Positions 24,700-30,521 of a DNA stretch of 31,475 nucleotides are shown here, one piece after another. The notes under the pieces are model-generated. The model saw only the letters and a program-made list of their open reading frames with translations. It ran no database searches and was not told the origin of the DNA. Position 1 is the stretch's first letter; the number at the start of each line of letters is the position of its first letter. A program made the translations under genes and the position numbers. The stretch lies in NCBI GenBank assembly GCA_002440945.1, contig DJWG01000004.1, positions 2,612 through 34,086 of the forward strand, given 5' to 3'. Origin of the DNA: Rhodobacteraceae bacterium UBA6236. Lineage in GTDB: Bacteria; Pseudomonadota; Alphaproteobacteria; Rhodobacterales; Rhodobacteraceae.

Positions 24700-25071
24700 T
24701 CAATCCGGTCGCTTCGATTTCGCCGGCCGGACCACCGGGCATTCCCAGCCCTCGTAGACCCATCCGGCGCCGTCCAGTTCTTCGGCCATCCGCCCGACCA
24801 GCGACTCGAAGGCCGGGTCCGCGGGCGCGGTGTCGTGGTGGAGCCTGAGGCCCTGCCCGGTCGCGTCGAAATCGACCTCCAGCCCCCAGCCCTTCGCCAG
24901 TTCCCTGATGCGGGCGTCGTCGGCCACGTCGCGGGCGTCGCTGGCGGGGGTGATGTAGTGCGAGACGATGCGCGCGGCCCGTCCGTCATCCCCCGCCCGC
25001 GCCAGCGACGCGACGATCATCCGGCTGCGCGCCAAGGCGCGGGCTTTCCGGCTGTCTTCGGCCCCGGCCAT
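24700..25071 (-). CDS. RraB-like small protein between purC and purS
   Basis: A 123-residue soluble protein with a basic N-terminus (KARALARSRMIVASLARAG) and an acidic middle. The C-terminal half, with FESLVGRMAEELDGAGWVYEGWECPVV, resembles the RraB family (RNase E regulator), whose members end in a conserved G-x-Y-[DE]-G-W-E segment; here it is GWVYEGWEC. The DUF-like first half (VSHYITPASDARDVADDARIRELAKGWGLEVDF) also fits the two-strand RraB fold. The match is by pattern only. The ATG at 25071 starts 13 bases after the purC stop without a clear ribosome site, so coupling to purC is likely. It ends 19 bases before purS. Transcribed with purine genes; no direct link to purines is visible. 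Confidence 0.6.
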   Translation of the reverse strand: MAGAEDSRKARALARSRMIVASLARAGDDGRAARIVSHYITPASDARDVADDARIRELAKGWGLEVDFDATGQGLRLHHDTAPADPAFESLVGRMAEELDGAGWVYEGWECPVVRPAKSKRPD

Positions 25072-25084
25072 CGCGTACCGTCCG

Positions 25085-25849
25085 TCAGTTGATCAGCGTC
25101 GGCTTCGGCATCTGCGTGCTTTGGGTCGGCATGACCCCAAGCCGCCGCGCCACCTCGGTATAGGCGTCGGTCAGGCTGCCCAGGTCGCGGCGGAACACGT
25201 CCTTGTCGAGCTTCTGGCCGGTCTTGACGTCCCACAGCCGACAGCTGTCGGGGCTGATCTCGTCGGCGACGATCAGGCGCATGAAGTCGCCATCCCAGAT
25301 CCGGCCGATCTCGATCTTGAAGTCGATCAGCTTGATGCCGACGCCATACATGACGCCCGAGAGGAAATCGTTCACGCGCAGCGCGAGGCTCACGATGTCG
25401 TCCAGATCCTGCTGCGTGGCCCAGCCGAAGGCGACGATGTATTCTTCCGACACCATCGGATCGCCAAGGGCATCGTTCTTGTAGCTGTATTCGACGATGG
25501 GGCGCGGCAGCGGCGTGCCTTCCTCCATCCCCAGCCGCTTGGCGATCGAGCCTGCGGCAAAATTTCGCACGATGACTTCCAGCGGGATGATTTCCACCTG
25601 CCGGATCAGCTGTTCGCGCATGTTGATGCGGCGGATGAAGTGATTGGGCACGCCGATGTTCGTCAGCCCGATCATGAAGAACTCGGACAGGCGGTTGTTC
25701 AGGACGCCCTTGCCTTCGATGGTCGCCTTCTTCTGGGCGTTGAAGGCGGTGGCGTCATCCTTGAAATACTGGATGAAGGTTCCGGGCTCCGGGCCTTCGT
25801 AAAGGATCTTGGCCTTGCCTTCGTAGACCTTCTTGCGACGCGGTGCCAT
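25085..25849 (-). CDS. purC: SAICAR synthetase PurC
   Basis: A 254-residue enzyme that joins CAIR and aspartate, using ATP, to SAICAR in de novo purine synthesis. The motifs in order are [14 protein letters not shown] at the N-terminus (ATP-binding glycine loop), FKDDATAFN, the substrate-binding [17 protein letters not shown], and [13 protein letters not shown], which carries the metal-binding acidic residues. The length is typical of the stand-alone bacterial form. The ATG at 25849 has GGAGAG 3-4 bases upstream (tight but usual). It is the first gene of a purC, RraB-like, purS group, divergent from the zeta gene. Confidence 0.97.
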   Translation of the reverse strand: MAPRRKKVYEGKAKILYEGPEPGTFIQYFKDDATAFNAQKKATIEGKGVLNNRLSEFFMIGLTNIGVPNHFIRRINMREQLIRQVEIIPLEVIVRNFAAGSIAKRLGMEEGTPLPRPIVEYSYKNDALGDPMVSEEYIVAFGWATQQDLDDIVSLALRVNDFLSGVMYGVGIKLIDFKIEIGRIWDGDFMRLIVADEISPDSCRLWDVKTGQKLDKDVFRRDLGSLTDAYTEVARRLGVMPTQSTQMPKPTLIN

Positions 25850-25922
25850 CGGCTCTCCAAACTTGCGGGGGGTGCGCGCTGAAGGCCGGGCCGCGCCCCG
25901 CCCGAGGCCCGCCTAAGCCGCC

Positions 25923-25951
25923 CCTATAGGACAAGCGGACCCGTGTCGCAA
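25923..25951 (-). promoter_or_regulatory. Probable purC promoter
   Basis: On the minus strand, TTGCGA (25951-25946), exactly 17 bases, and TATAGG (25928-25923) form a good sigma-70 promoter. Transcription would start near 25915, giving a GC-rich leader of about 65 bases. Confidence 0.55.
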
Positions 25952-26028
25952 GCAACTCTCCCCCTTTGGGCGGCCCGGATCGGTTGGATTGGACCTATGG
26001 GGTTGCGGGATGCGGCGCGGACGGGCAT

Positions 26029-26069
26029 ATGAGGGGCGAATGACACCAGCCATGACGGGCCCGCCATGA
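26029..26069 (+). promoter_or_regulatory. Chain of two mini reading frames leading into the zeta gene
   Basis: A 4-codon frame (26029-26043, MRGE-stop) overlaps in ATGA with a 9-codon frame (26040-26069, MTPAMTGPP-stop). That in turn overlaps in ATGA with the zeta start at 26066. GAGGGG, the only good ribosome site here, is placed for the 9-codon frame and not for zeta. This suggests that zeta translation depends on re-initiation. Confidence 0.45.
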
Positions 26070-26380
26070 CAACCTTCGACGACCGCGAAAAAGCCTACGA
26101 ATCCAAATATGCCTACGACGAAGAAAAGCTCTTCCGGGCGGGCGCGCGCCGCAACAAGCTGGTCGGCCTCTGGGCGGCCGGTCTTCTGGGCAAGTCGGGC
26201 GCCGACGCGGAGGCCTATGCCAAGGAAGTGATCCTCGCCGATTTCGAGGAAGCGGGCGATGACGACGTCGTTCGCAAGCTGGTCGCCGATCTGGCCGGCA
26301 AGGCCGACGCCGAGACGATCCGCGCCAAGATGGCCGAGCTTCTGGCCGAAGCCAAAAGCCAGATCGCCAGCGAAGGCTGA
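26066..26380 (+). CDS. F1-ATPase inhibitor subunit zeta (DUF1476)
   Basis: A 104-residue DUF1476 protein. This family is the zeta inhibitor of alphaproteobacterial F1Fo-ATP synthase, first characterised in Paracoccus denitrificans, which inserts its N-terminus into F1 and blocks ATP hydrolysis. The sequence begins MTTFDDREKAYESKYAYDEE, the inhibitory N-terminal segment, followed by ARRNKLVGLWAAGLLGKSG and the helical bundle DFEEAGDDDVVRKLVADL. The ATG at 26066 is the only start possible in this frame (stop at 26030), yet it lacks a proper ribosome site; see the mini reading frames just upstream. It stands alone, far from any atp genes in the window, next to purC as is common in the group. A strong terminator follows. 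Confidence 0.93.
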   Translation: MTTFDDREKAYESKYAYDEEKLFRAGARRNKLVGLWAAGLLGKSGADAEAYAKEVILADFEEAGDDDVVRKLVADLAGKADAETIRAKMAELLAEAKSQIASEG

Positions 26381-26419
26381 TCGTCGGCCGATGTCCGAAG
26401 AGGACCAGATCTGAAATTC

Positions 26420-26453
26420 ATGGGCGGCCCCGCAGGGGCTGCCCATTTCATTT
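26420..26453 (+). terminator. Terminator after zeta gene
   Basis: ATGGGCGGCCCC (26420-26431) pairs along all 12 positions (one G-T pair) with GGGGCTGCCCAT (26435-26446) around a GCA triloop, followed by TTCATTT. It lies 40 bases after the zeta stop and would separate zeta from the methyltransferase gene. Confidence 0.75.
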
Positions 26454-26487
26454 CCGGCCACGTCATGCCCGGGGCGCGGACCTTGCA

Positions 26488-26516
26488 TTGTTCTTGCCGC
26501 CGCACCCAAGTATTGA
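26488..26516 (+). promoter_or_regulatory. Candidate promoter of the methyltransferase gene
   Basis: TTGTTC (26488-26493), a 17-base spacer and TATTGA (26511-26516) form a weak sigma-70 match 55 bases before the ATG. I looked for a SAM-type riboswitch in the leader and did not recognise one. Confidence 0.35.
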
Positions 26517-26571
26517 GACACTTCCACACGCGGGGACGCCCCGTTCCCGACCCCACTGAAAGGCCCATTTC

Positions 26572-27582
26572 ATGTCAGACCCGCTGTCGAAGCTTCTGCA
26601 AACCCGCGACTGGCTGCTGGCCGATGGCGCGACCGGCACGAACCTGTTCAACATGGGCCTTTCGTCGGGCGAAGCGCCTGAATTCTGGAACATCGAGCGG
26701 CCCGACGACATCCGCACCCTTTACCGCAACTCCGTCGAGGCCGGGAGCGATCTGTTCCTCACCAATTCGTTTGGTGGGAATGCCAGCCGGTTGAAGCTGC
26801 ATGGCGCACAAGGCCGCGTGAATGAACTGAACCGCATCGCCGCCAGCCTTGGACGCGAAATCGCCGATGCGGCGGGGCGGACGGTGGTCGTTGCGGGCTC
26901 GGTCGGGCCGACGGGCGAGATCTTCGAACCGATGGGCACCCTGACCCATTCCCATGCGGTCGAGATGTTCCACGAACAGGCCGAGGGTCTGAAAGAAGGC
27001 GGCGCGGACGTGCTTTGGGTCGAGACGATTTCCTCGCCCGAGGAATTCAAGGCCGCCGCCGAAGCCTTCCTGCTGGCCGGAATGCCCTGGTGCGGCACGA
27101 TGAGCTTCGACACCGCGGGCCGGACGATGATGGGCTTCACCTCGGCGCAGATGGTGGCGATGGTCGACAAGCTGCCCAATCCGCCGATTGCCTTCGGCGC
27201 CAACTGCGGCGTGGGCGCGGCCGACCTGATGCGCACGATGCTGGGCTTTGTCGCCGCCGGTCCGACCCGGCCGCTGATCGCCAAGGGCAACGCCGGCATC
27301 CCGAAATATCATGAAGGCCACATCCACTACGACGGGACGCCCGATCTGATGGCGGATTACGCCGTCCTTGCACGGGATGCGGGTGCCACGATCATCGGCG
27401 GCTGCTGCGGCACCATGCCCGAACACCTGCGCGCCATGCGCGCGGCGCTGGAAACCCGGCCCCGCGGCAACCGCCCGACGCTGGACGAAATCGCGGCGAA
27501 GCTCGGCGCGTTTTCGTCGGTCAGCGACGGGACCGGCGATGATGTCGCGCCCAGCCGCGAACGCCGGGGCCGTCGCCACTGA
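26572..27582 (+). CDS. bmt: Zinc-dependent homocysteine S-methyltransferase, betaine-type
   Basis: A 336-residue member of the homocysteine S-methyltransferase (Pfam S-methyl_trans) family, which moves a methyl group to homocysteine to make methionine. The zinc ligands are visible: C212 in FGANCGVG and C278-C279 in GGCCGT. Other family segments are LLADGATGTNLF, LFLTNSFGGNASRL, GSVGPTGEIFEPMG and VLWVETISSPEE. The overall form matches the Bmt proteins of Rhodobacteraceae, thought to use glycine betaine, but dimethylsulfonium compounds or S-methylmethionine cannot be excluded. AAAGG lies about 9 bases before the ATG. The C-terminus from about 312 is low-complexity and ends RERRGRRH. A terminator follows and overlaps the ssrA promoter. 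Confidence 0.85.
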   Translation: MSDPLSKLLQTRDWLLADGATGTNLFNMGLSSGEAPEFWNIERPDDIRTLYRNSVEAGSDLFLTNSFGGNASRLKLHGAQGRVNELNRIAASLGREIADAAGRTVVVAGSVGPTGEIFEPMGTLTHSHAVEMFHEQAEGLKEGGADVLWVETISSPEEFKAAAEAFLLAGMPWCGTMSFDTAGRTMMGFTSAQMVAMVDKLPNPPIAFGANCGVGAADLMRTMLGFVAAGPTRPLIAKGNAGIPKYHEGHIHYDGTPDLMADYAVLARDAGATIIGGCCGTMPEHLRAMRAALETRPRGNRPTLDEIAAKLGAFSSVSDGTGDDVAPSRERRGRRH

Positions 27583-27605
27583 CCCAACTGGTGATGCTTT
27601 CCCGA

Positions 27606-27640
27606 ACGCCCCCCCAAGCCGGTCTTGCGGGGGCGTTTTC
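27606..27640 (+). terminator. Terminator after the methyltransferase gene
   Basis: ACGCCCCC (27606-27613) pairs with GGGGGCGT (27629-27636), and inside it CAAG (27615-27618) pairs with CTTG (27624-27627) around CCGGT. TTTTC follows. The right arm overlaps the -35 box of ssrA. Confidence 0.75.
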
Positions 27641-27653
27641 CTGCCCCTATATT
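27625..27653 (+). promoter_or_regulatory. ssrA promoter
   Basis: TTGCGG (27625-27630), exactly 17 bases, then TATATT (27648-27653): one of the best sigma-70 matches in the window. The start would be near 27660, just before the acceptor piece of the tmRNA. Confidence 0.7.
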
Positions 27654-27660
27654 GGTCTTG

Positions 27661-27991
27661 CCTCGGGCAACCGTGGCTATGGACATAAACGCGCTCGTAA
27701 TAATCGGATCGGACCCGGGGGCGGTACCCGGCGGCTCCACCATCATCATCCCTCGTTGGGGGCGAATGGGGCCGAAACAGGATCGACGAACGCCTAAAGG
27801 GGTTAGCTTTGTCTCGGCGGGGTGCCACCGTTATCGGTCCGAAATGTACAGTTGCCAACGACAACCGTGCTCCGGCAATGGCTCTGGCTGCGTAAGCAGT
27901 TCGAGTCGCCGAAACTAAGTCCTTTCGCTTAGCCGCGTAAGGCGGGGTTCGCAGGTACCTGGCAACAGAAACCTGCACTCTCCCCTTTTTC
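27661..27991 (+). ncRNA. ssrA: tmRNA, circularly permuted two-piece form
   Basis: tmRNA rescues stalled ribosomes and adds a degradation tag. Here the 3' half comes first. Acceptor piece: about 27665-27742, with T stem CCGGG/CCCGG (27715-27719, 27727-27731), loop GGCGGTA, acceptor strand CGGCTCC (27732-27738) and ACCA to 27742. A 25-base spacer (27743-27767) follows. Coding piece from 27768: GGGGCCG (27768-27774) pairs with CGGCTCC over 7 bp (one G-T), then GGATCGACG. Helix P2 is supported by ACGAACGC (27786-27793) with GCGCTCGT (27691-27698) and by TAGC (27804-27807) with GCTA (27676-27679). The tag frame is at 27854-27895. GGGG/CCCC and GCAGGT/ACCTGC at 27945-27986, then T5, close the transcript. 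The piece order is the alphaproteobacterial type; the exact 5' end of the acceptor piece is not visible. Confidence 0.93.
27854..27895 (+). other. ssrA: tmRNA tag reading frame, ANDNRAPAMALAA
   Basis: Thirteen codons and TAA inside ssrA encode ANDNRAPAMALAA, with GCC as resume codon. The start AND-N and end ALAA are the usual tag features: the end is the ClpX signal, and the N-terminal part is the SspB-binding side. This is not a stand-alone gene. Confidence 0.93.
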
Positions 27992-28090
27992 AAACCCTCG
28001 CAATGCAATTTTTCAGTTGCAGAACGCGCATGTTAACGGGACGGAAACCCTCCGACCGTTACTCTCGGCCTATCCAGCATGGGGACAGAG

Positions 28091-28516
28091 ATGGCGCATA
28101 TCGATCTTTTGAAGGATTTCCACCAGACCGTCTGGATCGATGGCGATATCGGCGCCATCGACAGGTTCTTCACCCCAAGGACGGCGGCCCATGGCATGAT
28201 GGGCGATGGCGAGGTCGGGCCGAACGATTTCAAGGTCCTGGTTCCCGCCTTCCGCGCCGGCATCCGCGACATCTCGATCCGCTACAACTGCGTCGTCGAA
28301 CAGGGGGACTGGCTTTTCACCCATATCACCGCCGAAGCGATGACCGCCAATGGCATGGACCGGATCGAAGCTTCCGGCATGTGCATGATGCGGGTCGAAG
28401 ACGGGCTGGTGGCCGAAGCCTACAACAGCTTCGACTTGCTGACCTTCTTCGAACAGACCGGACAACTGCCGCTGGACGCGCTGGCGCTGCTCTTGACCGG
28501 GGAAACGATCGGGTGA
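28091..28516 (+). CDS. SnoaL-like (NTF2 fold) ester cyclase family protein
   Basis: A 141-residue cytoplasmic protein of the SnoaL/NTF2-like superfamily: LLKDFHQTVWIDGDIGAIDRFF, then a shape typical of the fold, FKVLVPAFRAGIRDISIRYNCVVEQGDWLFTHITAEA, and YNSFDLLTFFEQTGQLP at the end. SnoaL relatives include polyketide cyclases, but most bacterial members of this size have no known substrate. I chose the ATG at 28091 (MAHIDLL) because GGGGACAG lies just upstream; an in-frame ATG at 28079 has no ribosome site and adds four residues. It follows ssrA by about 100 bases and precedes chrA by 95 bases. Fold assignment is moderate; function unknown. Confidence 0.75.
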   Translation: MAHIDLLKDFHQTVWIDGDIGAIDRFFTPRTAAHGMMGDGEVGPNDFKVLVPAFRAGIRDISIRYNCVVEQGDWLFTHITAEAMTANGMDRIEASGMCMMRVEDGLVAEAYNSFDLLTFFEQTGQLPLDALALLLTGETIG

Positions 28517-28611
28517 CGCGACGGCATGCCCGCCGCTGTCGACGGGCCGGGAAAACCGTTACATTGCGCCCGTAAGGGGGTCCGACCAGGGATCCCCCGC
28601 AGGAGCGCCGC

Positions 28612-29892
28612 ATGACCGACCTATCCCCTGGCAGCCTCCGCACGGATCGCGCCGTTTTCTGGCGGACCTTCGCGCGGATCGGGCTCATGTCCTTTGGCGG
28701 ACCGGCGGCGCAGATCGCGCTGATGCACCGCGAGCTGGTCGATGAACGCCGCTACCTGTCCGAGGCAGAGTTCCTGCGCGCGCTTTCCTTCTGCATGTTG
28801 CTGCCGGGCCCCGAAGCAATGCAGCTTGCGACCTATGCCGGCTGGCGGCTCAGGGGCATTCCGGGCGGGCTGATTGCGGGGCTTCTGTTCGTGATCCCCG
28901 GCGCGCTGGTCATCCTTGGGCTGGCGGCGGCTTATTCCGCCTGGGGCGACGTGCCGCTGATCGCGGCGCTGTTCTTCGGGGTCAAGGCCGCGGTGGTGGT
29001 CGTGGTGATCGAGGCGCTCTTGCGGGTGTCGGCCCGCGCGCTGAAGGGTCCGGCCCACCGGGTGATCGCGGCGCTGGCTTTCCTCGGGCTCGCGGTCCTC
29101 GATCTGCCCTTCCCGCTGGTCATCGCGCTTGCCGCCCTTGCCGGCGCGGTCTGGCTGCGCGGCGCGGTGGAGGGGCCTGATCAACTCGCCCAGCCCCCGC
29201 ATGTGCGGGAGCTTATGCCGACAATGCTGGCCGGGGCGGCGCTTTGGGCCGCGCCGCTGGTCCTGCTGGCGCTGGCCGATCAAAGATTCCTCACGCAGGT
29301 GGGGTTGTTCTTCTCGAAACTCGCCGTCGTCACCTTCGGCGGCGCCTATGCCGTCCTGTCCTACATGACGCAGATGGTCGTGCAGGACTTCGGCTGGATC
29401 AGCACCGCCGAGATGATGGATGCCCTGGGCCTAGCCGAAACCACGCCGGGGCCACTGATCCTTGTTACCGAATTCGTGGCCTTCCTCGCCGGAATGGCGC
29501 AGGGCGGCATGGGTCTGGCGCTGGCGGCGGCGGCGCTGACGCTTTGGGTGACCTTCGTGCCCTGCTTCCTGTGGATTTTCGCCTTTGCGCCCTATATCGA
29601 CTGGCTCTCACGCCGGGCCGCGCTGGCCGCGGCGATGCAGGGCGTGACCGCCGCGGTCGTGGGCGTCATCGGCAACCTCGCGCTGTGGTTCGCGCTGCAT
29701 GTGCTGTTTACCCGGCTGATGCCCCTGAGCTTCGGGCCGGTCAATCTGCTGCTGCCCGATCTTTCGACGGTGGATCTTCGTGCCCTGATCCTTGCGGTGC
29801 TGGCGGGGGTGGCGCTGCTGCGCCTTCACTGGCGGCTGTCGCTGGTGCTGCTTCTTTCGGCGGCAGGCGGGGCGCTGAGCCTCTGGCTTTAG
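28612..29892 (+). CDS. chrA: Chromate transporter ChrA, two-domain form
   Basis: A 426-residue inner-membrane protein of the CHR family (long-chain type), with two homologous halves. The first has FARIGLMSFGGPAAQIALMH and LLPGPEAMQLATYAGWRL. The second has FSKLAVVTFGGAYAVLSYM and AETTPGPLILVTEFVAFLAG. These FGG and PGP motifs define the family. Characterised members export chromate by proton motive force or exchange sulfate, but many chromosomal copies have not been tested, so resistance is not implied. GGAG is well placed before the ATG. About 10-12 hydrophobic segments are visible. No chrB regulator is adjacent. The 95-base gap before it holds nothing I can name. Confidence 0.9.
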   Translation: MTDLSPGSLRTDRAVFWRTFARIGLMSFGGPAAQIALMHRELVDERRYLSEAEFLRALSFCMLLPGPEAMQLATYAGWRLRGIPGGLIAGLLFVIPGALVILGLAAAYSAWGDVPLIAALFFGVKAAVVVVVIEALLRVSARALKGPAHRVIAALAFLGLAVLDLPFPLVIALAALAGAVWLRGAVEGPDQLAQPPHVRELMPTMLAGAALWAAPLVLLALADQRFLTQVGLFFSKLAVVTFGGAYAVLSYMTQMVVQDFGWISTAEMMDALGLAETTPGPLILVTEFVAFLAGMAQGGMGLALAAAALTLWVTFVPCFLWIFAFAPYIDWLSRRAALAAAMQGVTAAVVGVIGNLALWFALHVLFTRLMPLSFGPVNLLLPDLSTVDLRALILAVLAGVALLRLHWRLSLVLLLSAAGGALSLWL

Positions 29893-29970
29893 GCCACAGC
29901 CGCCGCCGGGGGACTTTTCTTCGGAATGAAATCCCCTATGCTGGGTCAAAAGCTGCTATCGAAAGACACC

Positions 29971-30429
29971 ATGCCCCGTTCCATAGACTACGGCACATTG
30001 ATGCATCGCGCGATGCGCGGACTTATCGTCGAGGTTCTGCGCGGGGTGGAGGCGGAAGGCCTGCCGGGTGACCACCATTTCTTCATCACCTTCGACACCC
30101 GCCACCCGGATGCGCAACTGCACCAGCGCCTGCGCGACCGCTACCCGGAAGAAATGACCATCGTCATCCAGAACTGGTACGACAACTTGAACGTCGATGA
30201 GGACGGCTTCGCCATCACGCTGAACTTCGGCGACGTGGCCGAACCGCTTTATGTGCCCTTCGACGCGATCCGCACCTTCGTCGACCCGTCGGTGGAATTC
30301 GGCCTGCGATTCGAAACCCAGGAGACCGAGGACGAGGATGGCGGTGACGGCGATGACGACCGTGATCCGCCCCCTGCCGCCCCCCGTCAGGATGCCGAGG
30401 TCGTCAGCCTGGACAAGTGGCGCAAATAA
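29971..30429 (+). CDS. sspB: ClpXP adaptor SspB, alphaproteobacterial type
   Basis: A 152-residue adaptor that binds the ssrA tag and other substrates and delivers them to the ClpXP protease. The conserved N-terminal domain (about 1-115) contains IDYGTLMHRAMRGLIVEVL, HHFFITFDTRHPDAQL, PEEMTIVIQNWYDNL and FGDVAEPLYVPFDAIRTFVDPSVEFGLRF, all typical of SspB-alpha (DUF1321/COG3814). An acidic flexible linker (ETEDEDGGDGDDD) leads to a short C-terminal tail VVSLDKWRK, the expected ClpX-binding end. I chose the ATG at 29971 (MPRSIDYG), with GAAAG upstream; an ATG at 29926 adds a non-conserved leader. The substrate tag gene ssrA lies 2 kb upstream on the same strand. Confidence 0.93.
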   Translation: MPRSIDYGTLMHRAMRGLIVEVLRGVEAEGLPGDHHFFITFDTRHPDAQLHQRLRDRYPEEMTIVIQNWYDNLNVDEDGFAITLNFGDVAEPLYVPFDAIRTFVDPSVEFGLRFETQETEDEDGGDGDDDRDPPPAAPRQDAEVVSLDKWRK

Positions 30430-30441
30430 AAGTGCAAGTGT

Positions 30442-30499
30442 CGGTATGCGACGGTATGCCGATTGCAAGACCGCGCCCGGCAGACTAGAACCGGGCGCG
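30442..30499 (+). promoter_or_regulatory. Candidate fumC promoter with direct repeat and hairpin
   Basis: Two copies of CGGTATGC (30442-30449, 30452-30459) spaced exactly 10 bases apart lie just before TTGCAA (30463-30468), a 17-base spacer and TAGAAC (30486-30491). A 9-bp perfect hairpin (CGCGCCCGG 30472-30480, CCGGGCGCG 30491-30499) overlaps the spacer. It may be the sspB terminator, though it has no T tract. Confidence 0.4.
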
Positions 30500-30521
30500 A
30501 CAGCAATCCCGGGGACATGCC

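Noticed and set aside
26381..26571. Possible SAM or SAH riboswitch before the methyltransferase gene
   Set aside because: The leader has a terminator for the previous gene and one short GC hairpin near 26540, but no recognisable SAM-II, SAM-V or SAH core.
26575..28008. Minus-strand open frame of 477 codons spanning the methyltransferase gene and ssrA
   Set aside because: It crosses a structured RNA gene and a conserved enzyme gene in antisense; it cannot be a real protein gene.
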